64,000 nucleotides of DNA from Cohnella panacarvi Gsoil 349 (GTDB lineage Bacteria > Bacillota > Bacilli > Paenibacillales > Paenibacillaceae): NCBI RefSeq assembly GCF_000515335.1, contig NZ_KI911563.1, positions 1,213,598-1,277,597 of the forward strand, in the 5' to 3' direction. The translations under genes and the position numbers were made by a program. The first letter of the stretch is position 1, and each line of letters begins with the position of its first letter. This document shows positions 25,692-34,158 of the stretch, piece after piece. The notes below the pieces were generated by a model. It was not told the DNA's origin. It worked only from the letters and a program-made list of their open reading frames with translations, and searched no databases.

Positions 25692-26771
25692 TTACAGAGC
25701 CTTTCTTATCCAATGGCTGTTCAGCCAGAAAAACACTCTCGTCCAGGGGCTGCCCTTCATGAGCCGCTTCGCGGTCGCTTTGACGCTCTTCTGCCCTTTG
25801 ACTTTCGGATCCGATAGATAGAGCGCGACCAAGCCTTCTACGATCATCCGGTGGAAGGAGCTGAAAGGCAATTCGTCAGCCGCTCTCCGAGCCGAACGCA
25901 CCATGCCGGCAAGCCTGTCGTTCAGCATGCTTTGGTCCGCGTAATAGCTGCAGAAGTTAAGATCGCCGCCCATCTCGTCTTCCGCCTGATCGATTAAATA
26001 ATCAAGCAGAATATGTAATCCGCATATCGAAGGAAAATACCCTTCTCGAATCCGCTTCGCCAGCGCTCCGTCAAGAGAAGGATCGGTTGCCGCCAGGAAG
26101 AGCATGAACATCCCGAGGGTAGATCCCGTGGCCGCCGCGAATTCGTTCCACATCAGCTCGGGATAGCGGTACGCATGCGACTCCCACCATGCCTGAAGCG
26201 CAGGCTCGCGCTTCTCGCGGGCGATATGCTTATACACTTGCAGATCGCCGTACAGCTGCACGAGCTCCGCGACCAAGGGCTGAACGTGCCGGTAACCCGG
26301 CAGTTCCGCCACCATCGCCCGGCATTTGTCGACGAGCGCTTGCAGGTATCCGCCGTCGTCCTGCTCGGCTCGAAGCGCATAATAATTGCGCGGTTCGGCG
26401 CCGGGCGTCACCGCGTCGATCATGCTTTGATGCAGCAGCCTGAAATCGTCGGCATCCAGCGAGGTGCTTCTGTCGCATAAATTATCCAAGTAGTCGCTGA
26501 TCGTCTGCAGCGCGACGATCAACGGAATCAGCACGTGCCTTTGCGCCAAGTTGCCGGCCGCGTAAACGCCGCCGCCCTCGCAATGGAACTGCTTCGAGGT
26601 CATGCTATCGATCGCTTGCTTGCGAAGCTCGGGATCCGGTATCGCATCCGCGACGCTGCGCCACCTCGCAAGTTCGGCTCTGACTTCCGGCAATACGTAC
26701 TTATACACCCGCTTCATCAGACTGAGCGGCCCTTTGGGCGTTTGGCCAGCCAGCAGCTCGTTCCCGTTCAT
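25692..26771 (-). CDS. ytpB: YtpB-like terpene synthase (DUF2600)
   Basis: A 359-residue all-helical protein of the DUF2600 family, whose Bacillus member YtpB makes tetraprenyl-beta-curcumene from heptaprenyl diphosphate on the way to sesquarterpenes. The Asp-rich motif QTISDYLDNLCDRSTS matches the substrate-Mg binding region and HCEGGGVYAAG is also typical. The C-terminal region has LDYLIDQAEDEMGGDLNFC. ATG 26771 follows GAGGGTAACG. Neighbours are a small ORF upstream and pfkA downstream; the heptaprenyl synthase genes and a sqhC cyclase are not in the window. Confidence 0.85.
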   Translation of the reverse strand: MNGNELLAGQTPKGPLSLMKRVYKYVLPEVRAELARWRSVADAIPDPELRKQAIDSMTSKQFHCEGGGVYAAGNLAQRHVLIPLIVALQTISDYLDNLCDRSTSLDADDFRLLHQSMIDAVTPGAEPRNYYALRAEQDDGGYLQALVDKCRAMVAELPGYRHVQPLVAELVQLYGDLQVYKHIAREKREPALQAWWESHAYRYPELMWNEFAAATGSTLGMFMLFLAATDPSLDGALAKRIREGYFPSICGLHILLDYLIDQAEDEMGGDLNFCSYYADQSMLNDRLAGMVRSARRAADELPFSSFHRMIVEGLVALYLSDPKVKGQKSVKATAKRLMKGSPWTRVFFWLNSHWIRKAL

Positions 26772-26797
26772 TCCGGTCGTTACCCTCCGCTGTTCGA

Positions 26798-27160
26798 TCA
26801 GCTATGCCGTTTGCTTTCGCGATCCAACTCCTGCTGGGTACGGAACCAAATGTGCAGATCGTTAATTCGACTTGCCAGCTCCGCGATCTCGCTATTCAAT
26901 CGACACGATGCGGCAAAATCCTCTTCCTCGTACAACATCGCCTGCTTGATCTTGATCTCTTCTTCGAATCGCTTCACGTGGTCGGGAATGTTGCCGCGGA
27001 TTCTTTCCCACAGCTCTAGCAAAGCAATCTGGCGGCTCCAACTGAGCGAATCCCAATCCTCCGTCAGGCGGGGCAATCGAATGCCAAGCCGTTCATCGAA
27101 CGCGAATTGGCTTGCCAACCAGAACTCTTCATCAGCCTGCATAAGCATTGTCATCTTCAT
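26798..27160 (-). CDS. Small protein of unknown function with UVR-like motif
   Basis: A 120-residue predicted cytoplasmic helical protein, start ATG 27160 or 27154. The region EEEDFAASCRLNSEIAELASRI (residues about 82-103) resembles the UVR interaction motif found in UvrB/UvrC/McsA-type proteins; the rest is unfamiliar (Trp- and Glu-rich, LTEDWDSLSWSRQIALLELW). It ends 27 bases before ytpB, so the two are likely co-transcribed. The start has only a weak ribosome site (GTGGGG). Confidence 0.6.
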   Translation of the reverse strand: MKMTMLMQADEEFWLASQFAFDERLGIRLPRLTEDWDSLSWSRQIALLELWERIRGNIPDHVKRFEEEIKIKQAMLYEEEDFAASCRLNSEIAELASRINDLHIWFRTQQELDRESKRHS

Positions 27161-27259
27161 TGCCCCACTCGAAAACATATCATTCTTTAATTTATCACTT
27201 CGCAACCGTGAAATCCAGCACAAACCTTCGGTTTTACATCCGCGCCGGATGCGGAATTC

Positions 27260-27268
27260 TGTTATAAT
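27260..27268 (+). promoter_or_regulatory. Extended -10 promoter of the MATE-like gene with adjacent dyad
   Basis: TGTTATAAT is an extended -10. A dyad CATCCG-CGC-CGGATG at 27237-27251 overlaps the -35 position and could be an operator. Confidence 0.5.
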
Positions 27269-27322
27269 ACAAGCAATCCAGTCGAATAATCGTGTCGCAT
27301 CATGTCTATGGAGGATGTCCGA

Positions 27323-28627
27323 ATGATCCAAAATAACGAGTCCGTCTCGCTGAGGCGGCTTTTCCTTTTTTTCATTCCGCTGGGCATATCCGTCCTTCTC
27401 ATCAATTTATCGCACGTCATTATCAACGGAACGCTTGCCCGCTCCGACCCGAGCATGCAGGTGACGATAATCGCGGGTTACGCGCTCGGGATGAGCTTGC
27501 TCAACGTAACGGAACGCCCCGCCGTGTTAATGAGGCAGACTTGTTCCGCGCTCGTCAGGGACCGCGTATCGTTCCGAGCCGTCGCGAGGGTGAGCGCTTT
27601 CGTGTTCGGAGGAGGCCTCTTGTTCGGGGCGACGGTCGCTTACACTCCGGTCGGGCACTGGGTGTTCGGAGGCGCGTTCGGCGCGGACGCGGTCGTGGAA
27701 CGACAGGCGATCGAAACTTATTACCCGCTGATGTTCTTGTCCGTTTTCTCCGGATTGCGTTGCTTGTACCAAGGCATCATTATTTATAAAATGAAAACGC
27801 GCTGGCTGACGATCGGCATGGTGTTCCGGTTGTCCGGCATGTTCGCGCTGTCTCAATACTTCCTCCATACCGGCGTACATAGCGCTTGGCAGGGCGCGGC
27901 TATTTTCTTGTTCGGCATGATCATCGAAGCCGCGATCAGCTGGCTGGAAGCGCGCAAGCTGCTGAAGGAGATGCCCGAGAAGGACGACGCTTGCGAAGTA
28001 ACGAAACCGAGACACGTGCTCGGGTTCTACAGCCCGCTGCTTTATTCCGCTTTCATCGTGGTTTGGGTCAGCCCGATCATGAACACCTTAATGGGAACGA
28101 CGGAGAAAAGCTCGCTTACGATCGCTTCTTTCGCGACGGCGGGAAGCTTGATGAACTTAATGCTCGGTTTTTTCACATACTTTCATCAGATCGCGCTCCA
28201 ATTTTTCAAATCGCACCCGCACCTCGTCAAGCGGTTTACGCTCATGCTCGGGTTCATTCCGACGGTCAACCTTCTCATCATGTGTTTCACGCCGGTTGGA
28301 CCCTGGATGTTCTCTCACGTGCTCGGCGCCGAAGAGGAACTGCTGCAGGCCAGCATCCACGCGCTTCGCGGGTTCCTCCCGCTGGTGCTTGTCTTTCCGT
28401 GGCTGGATACGCTCAACGGAATTGTCATGTCGGGCGGGGAGACGAAGCTGATGTTCGGCTCGCAGCTCGCGAACGCCGTGACGACCGTAACGATGATCGT
28501 CGTGCTCTCGTTGGCTCTGCCCGGTTGGAACGGCGTTCTCGGCTCGATGGCTCAGTCGATCGGCGTCTGCGTCGAGCTGCTCTTCCTGGCTTGGTTGTTC
28601 CGGAGAAATCACCGTACCGTAAAATAA
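27323..28627 (+). CDS. MATE/MOP-superfamily membrane transporter (ANKH-like)
   Basis: A 434-residue polytopic protein with about 12 helices. It has the MOP-type layout (repeat of six helices, long loop near residue 205-225 with KLLKEMPEKDDACEV). N-terminal LFLFFIPLGISVLLINLSHV and the mid-part SLMNLMLGFFTYFHQIALQF fit MatE/ANKH-like proteins better than MurJ. The transported compound is unknown. ATG 27323 is eight bases behind GGAGG; an ATG at 27302 precedes that site. Another transporter gene follows after 34 bases, probably in one operon. Confidence 0.7.
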   Translation: MIQNNESVSLRRLFLFFIPLGISVLLINLSHVIINGTLARSDPSMQVTIIAGYALGMSLLNVTERPAVLMRQTCSALVRDRVSFRAVARVSAFVFGGGLLFGATVAYTPVGHWVFGGAFGADAVVERQAIETYYPLMFLSVFSGLRCLYQGIIIYKMKTRWLTIGMVFRLSGMFALSQYFLHTGVHSAWQGAAIFLFGMIIEAAISWLEARKLLKEMPEKDDACEVTKPRHVLGFYSPLLYSAFIVVWVSPIMNTLMGTTEKSSLTIASFATAGSLMNLMLGFFTYFHQIALQFFKSHPHLVKRFTLMLGFIPTVNLLIMCFTPVGPWMFSHVLGAEEELLQASIHALRGFLPLVLVFPWLDTLNGIVMSGGETKLMFGSQLANAVTTVTMIVVLSLALPGWNGVLGSMAQSIGVCVELLFLAWLFRRNHRTVK

Positions 28628-28661
28628 AGCACGTTATTAACCTATAGGGGACTTGCCCGTT

Positions 28662-29837
28662 ATGAATGAATCTGAAGCAACTATGACTAATCATGCACGC
28701 CAACTGTTCATCCTGCGGGCCATGCAATTTACGAACTATGCGTTCATGGTGCTGCTCATCTCATACTTCCCGCTCTACTTCGACAGCCTAGGTTTCTCCA
28801 AGCTTCAGATCGGAGCCATCTACTCGATCGGTCCGATGCTATCGATCGTGTCCAACATCGTCGTCGGCATCGTCGGCGACCGCTCGCGCAATATCCGAAG
28901 AGTGCTCAGCATCCTATACGTCGGACAAATACTCGGCCTGGCGCTGCTGCTGCCGCAGAAGGAATTCGGCATCATGGCAGGCATTATGGCTTTCTTCTAC
29001 TTCTGCCAAACGCCGATGAACGCCATGATGGACAGCGTCACGTTGCTCGCGGCGGAACGAATGAACCGCAGCTTCCCTTCGATCCGCATGTTCGGCTCGC
29101 TTGGTTACGCGGTGTGCGCCGTCTTATTCGGTTATATCTTGAAGCATTTCGGCTCGGACGAGACGATCATCATCGGTCTTGTCGTCGTCGCGATTTCGCT
29201 GATCCTGTCTTTATTCGTCGGCAACTACCAAGCGTCGCTTCGCAAATTCGAGTTTAGCGGCCTGATCGGCATCTTCAAGCAACGGGAGACGATCGCGTTC
29301 TTCGTCATGATCATGCTCGTCTCGATCGCTCACCGCATTAACGAAGGCTTCCTGGCGCTCGCCATGCGCGAACTGAATGCCGATGATTCGATCATCGGAG
29401 TCGCCTCTTTGGCTTCTTCTGTCAGTGAAATTCCGGTATTTTTCCTGCTGGCCAAATACGGCTATCGGTTCCGCGAGCTGCCGTTGCTTGCGATCGCGAG
29501 CACGATGTACGTCGTCCGGCTCGGCTTGTTGAGCTTGGCGGACGAGCCGTGGATGATGGTTGCCCTGCAGACGATGCACAGCGTTACGTTCGGCATCTTC
29601 TACATAACCGCGCTGCGGTATTTGCAGATCATCATTCCGGACGAATTCCGCGCCTCCGGTCAAGCCGTATTCGCGGTCGTCTGGAGCGGCCTGGCCGGCG
29701 TCGCCGCGGGTACGCTGGGCGGATGGTTGATCGATGCGATCGGCTTCGGGTCGGCGTTCAGGCTAGGCGCGCTGTTCGCGTTGCTGGGGGCCGTCGGGTT
29801 TTTCGCGATGCACTTTCGCAAGTCGTATACGGCTTAA
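28662..29837 (+). CDS. MFS transporter (MFS_1-like)
   Basis: A 391-residue, 12-helix MFS protein. Helix 1-2 ALMQFTNYAFMVLLISYFPLYF-like start, loop VGIVGDRSRNIRRVLS (motif A position), SFPSIRMFGSLGYAVCA typical of the LacY-like/nucleoside-proton symporter-like branch, and PDEFRASGQAVFAV before the last helices. Substrate not visible. ATG 28662 follows AGGGGAC; an ATG at 28683 is an alternative. It ends just before the 50-bp repeat array. Confidence 0.75.
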   Translation: MNESEATMTNHARQLFILRAMQFTNYAFMVLLISYFPLYFDSLGFSKLQIGAIYSIGPMLSIVSNIVVGIVGDRSRNIRRVLSILYVGQILGLALLLPQKEFGIMAGIMAFFYFCQTPMNAMMDSVTLLAAERMNRSFPSIRMFGSLGYAVCAVLFGYILKHFGSDETIIIGLVVVAISLILSLFVGNYQASLRKFEFSGLIGIFKQRETIAFFVMIMLVSIAHRINEGFLALAMRELNADDSIIGVASLASSVSEIPVFFLLAKYGYRFRELPLLAIASTMYVVRLGLLSLADEPWMMVALQTMHSVTFGIFYITALRYLQIIIPDEFRASGQAVFAVVWSGLAGVAAGTLGGWLIDAIGFGSAFRLGALFALLGAVGFFAMHFRKSYTA

Positions 29838-29895
29838 CTTAGTTACCGCTCCTCACGTAATCCGGGCATGTATCTCCTAGCGGCGTCTGCTTCAC

Positions 29896-30873
29896 CCCGC
29901 CGCACCACTTGCCGCTATTTCGCTCACACGCGGGCGCGCGCCGATTTAACGGCACCTTGTGCCACTATTTTCTCTCTCTCTCTCGGGCGCGCGCCGATTT
30001 AACGGCACCTCTTGCCGCTATTTCTCTCATTCGCGGGCGTGCGCCGATTTAACGGCACCTTGTGCCACTATTTTCTCTCTCTCGCGGGCGCGCGCCGATT
30101 TAGCAGCACCACTTGCCGCTATTTCGCTCATTCGCGGGCGTGCGCCGATTTAACGGCACCTCTTGCCGCTATTTCGCTCATTCGCGGGCGCGCGCCGATT
30201 TAACGGCACCTCTTGCCGCTATTTCGCTCATTCGCGGGCGCGCGCTGATTTAACGGCACCTCGTGCCGCTATTTCTCTCTTTCGCGGGCAAGCGCTGATT
30301 TAACGGCACCTCTTGCCGCTATTTCGCTAAATCGTGGGCAAGCGCTGATTTAACGGCACCTCGTGCCGCTATTTCTCTCATTCGCGGGCAAGCGCCGATT
30401 TAACGGCACCTCTTGCCGCTATTTCTCTCATTCGCGGGCAAGCGCTGATTTAACGGCACCACTTGCCGCTATTTCGCTAAATCGTGGGCAAGCGCCGATT
30501 TAACGGCACCTCTTGCCGCTATTTCTCTCATTCGCGGGCAAGCGCCGATTTAGCAGCACCACTTGCCGCTATTTCGCTCTCTCGCGGACGCGCGCAGATT
30601 TAACGGCACCTTGTGCCACTATTTTCTCTCTCTCGCGGACGCGCGCAGATTTAACGGCACCTTGTGCCACTATTTTCTCTCTCTCGCGGACGCGCGCCGA
30701 TTTAACGGCACCTCGTGCCGCTATTTCGCTCATTCGCGGGCAAGCGCCGATTTAACGGCACCTCGTGCCGCTATTTCGCTCATTCGCGGGCAAGCGCCGA
30801 TTTAACGGCACCTCGTGCCGCTATTTCGCTCATTCGCGGGCGCGCGCTGATTTAACGGCACCACGTGCCGCCA
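29896..30873. repeat. Tandem array A: 50-bp repeat, about 18 full and 2 partial units
   Basis: Units begin with GATTTA at 29943, 29996, 30046, 30097, 30147 and so on to 30849. The period is 50 bases, with a few units of 51 or 53. Unit plan: GATTTAACGGCA, loop, TGCCGCTATTTCGCTCAT, then TCGCGGGCGCGCGCC. The arms TAACGGCA and TGCCGCTA form a hairpin; loop variants are CCTCT, CTT and CTC. Units differ at a limited set of positions (GGGCGCGCG or GGGCAAGCG, CGCTCA or CGCTAA). The array fills the gap between two convergent genes. Open frames inside it exist only because the period is not a multiple of three; none has a ribosome site. Confidence 0.95.
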
Positions 30874-30889
30874 ATCAAACACGCAAATA

Positions 30890-30928
30890 CGGGCTTGGAT
30901 GCGGCGATCGCCGCGTCCAAGCCCGTTT
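30890..30928. terminator. Bidirectional terminator next to array A
   Basis: CGGGCTTGGA (from 30890) and TCCAAGCCCG (to 30925) with an inner GCGGCGATCGCCGC palindrome form a very long stem; TTTTG follows on the plus side. It separates the array from the end of the CorC-like gene. Confidence 0.75.
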
Positions 30929-30953
30929 TGATAGGTAAGAATAAGTGCTATTG

Positions 30954-32300
30954 TCAGCCGGTTTCGGCTTGAAGTTCTTGGAGATTCCATTCCGAGTCGT
31001 CCATGCGGGTGACGGTAATGCGGGAAATGCGCAAGTTGTCCGTCTCCTCGATCGTGAACCGCAGACCGTCGTTCGATTCCACGAATTGGTTCTTCTTCGG
31101 CGGGCTTTCGATCTGGGAATACATCCATCCGCCGATCGTATCGTAATCGTCCGTCGGAATGTCGAGACCGAAGAAGTTGTTCACTTCCTCGATTAGCATC
31201 ATGCCGTTAATGGAATAAGTGCTGTCTTCGCGCTTCTCGACATCGGGACGCTCTTCGTCGAATTCGTCTTGAATTTCGCCAACGATCTCCTCCATGATGT
31301 CTTCCAGCGTCACGAGGCCGGCCGTGCCGCCGTACTCGTCGATCAGAATCGCGATCTGCGACTTCCGCTTCTGCATCAGCTTAAGAAGCGCGCTGATCGG
31401 CATACTCTCCGGAACGGTCGTGATCGGCCGCATGATTTCGCGAATATCGTGGACGGCATTATCGGTCGCCTTAAGCAGATCCTTGATATGAACGAACCCG
31501 ATAATATTGTCTTTGTCTTTGTCGCACACCGGATAACGCGTATGCATCTCGCGGAGCGCGATCTTCTTGTTCTCATCGAAAGACAGGTTGCCGTATAGGC
31601 ACATCATTTCTAGCCGCGGAATCATAATCTCGCGGGCGTTCGTCTCCGCGAAGTCGAAAATGTTGTCCATGAGCGTAAGCTCCGTATTATCGATCAAGCC
31701 GCTCTTGTGGCTTTCTTTGACCAGGATGCGAATTTCTTCCTCGGTATGCGCCGAGTTCGACTCGTCGGTCATATTAATGCCGAATGGCCGCAACAATAGT
31801 CCGGCGGTTCCGTTCAGCAACCAGATGAACGGACTCATTAACTTGCGGAAAAACATTAGCGGAGCTGCTACCCATAACGTTACCATCTCAGATTTGCGAA
31901 TCGCGACGGTCTTCGGCATCAGCTCGCCGAGCACGATATGCAGCAACGTAATGAACGAGAATCCGATTAAGAACGCCAACGGGTGGATGAGCTTCTCGCT
32001 TAAATTCCAATCGGCGAAAAGCGGCTCGAGCATTCTCGCAATGGCAGGCTCGCCGATCCAGCCTAGACCAAGCGAGGCTAACGTAATCCCCAGTTGGCAA
32101 GCTGACAGATAGGCATCCAGATGGTCCACGAGATGTGACGCGCGTTTGGCTCGCGAATGTCCTTCCTGAACCAACGATTCGATTCGCGTGCCGCGTACTT
32201 TCACCATCGCGAATTCGGCAGCCACGAAGAAACCGTTCAAAAATACGAGAAAAGCGATCAAGACCAAGTCCACGCTTAGCGGAAAGGGGTCTACGTCCAA
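30954..32300 (-). CDS. CNNM/HlyC-CorC family membrane protein
   Basis: About 448 residues. Order: DUF21/CNNM domain with four helices (about 8-190; FFVAAEFAMVKVRGTRIESL, QLGITLASLGLGWIGEPA, LGELMPKTVAIRKSE), two CBS domains (about 210-330; IMIPRLEMMCL, IDEYGGTAGLVTLEDIMEEI) and a C-terminal CorC_HlyC domain. Relatives export Mg2+ or Co2+. A perfect AAAGGAGGTG lies at about 32345, but the GTG at 32339 is inside it. The TTG at 32300 behind GGGGATAGGGA gives the family-like start (M)DVDPFPLSVDL and is preferred. Confidence 0.85.
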   Translation of the reverse strand: MDVDPFPLSVDLVLIAFLVFLNGFFVAAEFAMVKVRGTRIESLVQEGHSRAKRASHLVDHLDAYLSACQLGITLASLGLGWIGEPAIARMLEPLFADWNLSEKLIHPLAFLIGFSFITLLHIVLGELMPKTVAIRKSEMVTLWVAAPLMFFRKLMSPFIWLLNGTAGLLLRPFGINMTDESNSAHTEEEIRILVKESHKSGLIDNTELTLMDNIFDFAETNAREIMIPRLEMMCLYGNLSFDENKKIALREMHTRYPVCDKDKDNIIGFVHIKDLLKATDNAVHDIREIMRPITTVPESMPISALLKLMQKRKSQIAILIDEYGGTAGLVTLEDIMEEIVGEIQDEFDEERPDVEKREDSTYSINGMMLIEEVNNFFGLDIPTDDYDTIGGWMYSQIESPPKKNQFVESNDGLRFTIEETDNLRISRITVTRMDDSEWNLQELQAETG

Positions 32301-32453
32301 ATAATCCCTATCCCCACTTACGAGAGAGGATAGGTACACCTCCTTTATTGTACATACATACTTTTCTATAGCTTAGACGGTTTACAGCGGACCGTCAAAC
32401 GCCGGATGCCACAGCAATATGCCGTAGTACCCATCTCTATTCGCTCCTGCCTG

Positions 32454-32528
32454 CCCGCTATGCCGATTTTTCGGCTCTTACGGCGGGAAATCCTCGATTC
32501 CAGCGATATTGCCTGCTTTTGCGGGCAA
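32454..32528. other. Structured gap between GGDEF gene and CorC-like gene
   Basis: Two hairpins: a nested one, CCCGC (32454-32458) with GCGGG (32483-32487) enclosing GCCGA/TCGGC, and GCCTGC-TTTT-GCGGGC (32511-32526). The second follows the stop of the GGDEF gene but lacks a T-run on that strand. CTATTCGCTCCT at 32437 resembles the CTATTTCGCTCAT core of array A; one decayed copy is possible but weak. Confidence 0.35.
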
Positions 32529-32530
32529 AG

Positions 32531-34075
32531 TTAGCCGTTCTCGGCTTCGACCGTCGAATTCCGGCCTTGTTTCTTGGCCCGATAGAGCGCTTGATCCGCG
32601 GCCTGTACCCAATGCTCCAAGCCAGTGTAGTCCAACGCCGAAGCCACGCCTACGCTAATCGTTACGATGGCTTCGCCGGCTACGCCTTCGTGCGGGATCG
32701 CACAGCTTTCGACGGAACGACGGATTTGATCGGCGACGGACTTGCCGGCTCGAGAGTCGCAACCCGGCAGCAATACGGCAAATTCTTCCCCGCCGTAACG
32801 GAATGCCGCGCCTCTTGCTTTCCTTGCTTCGTCCTCCACGATGCCGGCTATCATCTGGAGACACGTATCTCCGGCCTGATGGCCGTAATGATCGTTATAT
32901 TCCTTGAAGCTATCGACATCGAGAAGGATTAAGGCTAACGGCTCGACCTCCTGCCGGGAACGGTCCCAGTCCGAAGCAAGCCGCTCGTCGAAAGAACGCC
33001 GATTCAGGATGCCCGTCAGACCGTCGAGCTTAGACAAGCGCTCCAGAAGCATATTCGCTTCCGTAAGCTTCCGTTCCGCTTCCTTGCGGACTCCGATATC
33101 CCTGCATATAATGAGCACCGCCGGCTTTCGTTGGTAAGGAATGCCGATCGCCGTTACCTCCACGTCGATCACGGTGCCGTCCGGCCGCACGAACTGCTCG
33201 TCCAGTTTGCCTACCTCGTTCTCCTTCATCGCGTTGTATGCCCGTGCCGCGACGACTTCGGCTAAATGCGCGGGCACGAACTTCATGATCGGTTGGCCCA
33301 CCAACTGCGAAGTCTGGCCTACGCCCATCAGCGTCGTGCACGCCGGGTTCGCGAATACGACGTGACCGTCCTGATGCACCGCGACGGCGTCGGGAGTGCT
33401 GTCGATCAACACGCGATACCTTCGCTCGCTCTCGATCGTCGCCCGAAGCGCCTTGCGGGTCGTGAGATACAAATAACCCATCGCCAAGATCACGAGCATC
33501 GATACGACGATCGACACGATAATAAGTTCCTGGGCGAACGACGCACGGCGGTTCTGTTCCCCCCAAGCGGATTCCATCGACTCGACGATATCATCGTTCA
33601 ACAGGCCGATTTCCGTGCGAAAACGATCCACCTTCGCTTTGCCCGACAACAGCAGCACGGCGGCTTCCGATACTTGGTTCGCATCGATAAGCCGATCGAT
33701 ATGGCGGAAGTCGTTCTGCACTTCCTCCAGCTTCGCCAGCGCAAGCTCCGCATGCGAACTGATCGTAGGGTTGTAGCGAAGATGCTCCTTCAGCAGGGAC
33801 ATGTAGCGTTCAACGTCGGCGGTTCCCGACTCGTAAGGCTCCAAGTAAGACTTGTCTCCCGACAGGACGTACCCCCGAAGGCTCGTCTCCTGGTTGGTCA
33901 CGGCGAGCATTAGGCGATTCACCGTATGATCCATGGGATACGTCTCGTCTTTAATCCGGTTCGCGCTGTCTACCAGCTCTCGAACCGAAGTAAACGTAAT
34001 CACGCAAATCGCGACGATGAGCAGGATGGAGCCCATAAAGATCATCGAAAGACGCCATGCGATTCTTCGAAGCAT
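32531..34075 (-). CDS. Membrane-bound diguanylate cyclase (CHASE3-like, PAS, GGDEF)
   Basis: A 514-residue sensor. TM1 8-30, an extracellular four-helix CHASE3-like region to about 180 (ETSLRGYVLSGDKSYLEPY is typical), TM2 183-205, PAS about 218-330, then a GGDEF domain from about 345 with LDGLTGILNRRSFDE and the active-site form GGEEF at 428-432. It should make cyclic di-GMP. The product-inhibition RxxD site is missing: the residues before RYGGEEF are KARGAAF. ATG 34075 follows a GGGGGG run. It stands alone. Confidence 0.87.
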   Translation of the reverse strand: MLRRIAWRLSMIFMGSILLIVAICVITFTSVRELVDSANRIKDETYPMDHTVNRLMLAVTNQETSLRGYVLSGDKSYLEPYESGTADVERYMSLLKEHLRYNPTISSHAELALAKLEEVQNDFRHIDRLIDANQVSEAAVLLLSGKAKVDRFRTEIGLLNDDIVESMESAWGEQNRRASFAQELIIVSIVVSMLVILAMGYLYLTTRKALRATIESERRYRVLIDSTPDAVAVHQDGHVVFANPACTTLMGVGQTSQLVGQPIMKFVPAHLAEVVAARAYNAMKENEVGKLDEQFVRPDGTVIDVEVTAIGIPYQRKPAVLIICRDIGVRKEAERKLTEANMLLERLSKLDGLTGILNRRSFDERLASDWDRSRQEVEPLALILLDVDSFKEYNDHYGHQAGDTCLQMIAGIVEDEARKARGAAFRYGGEEFAVLLPGCDSRAGKSVADQIRRSVESCAIPHEGVAGEAIVTISVGVASALDYTGLEHWVQAADQALYRAKKQGRNSTVEAENG

Positions 34076-34158
34076 GTCCTCTGCCCCCCGTCCCTATTGC
34101 ATTGTCGCTCATGCTCGACTATTGTCATTTTACACGAACCGCGCTTGAAAATGCTAGT

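Noticed and set aside
29959-30805. Several overlapping plus-strand frames of 60-80 codons with repeats such as RFNGTSCRYF
   Set aside because: They are produced by the 50-bp array, whose period is not a multiple of three; no ribosome sites, and the stop TAA of GATTTAAC recurs every third unit.
29896-30873. Possible CRISPR array
   Set aside because: The whole 50-bp unit repeats without unique spacers and there are no cas genes.
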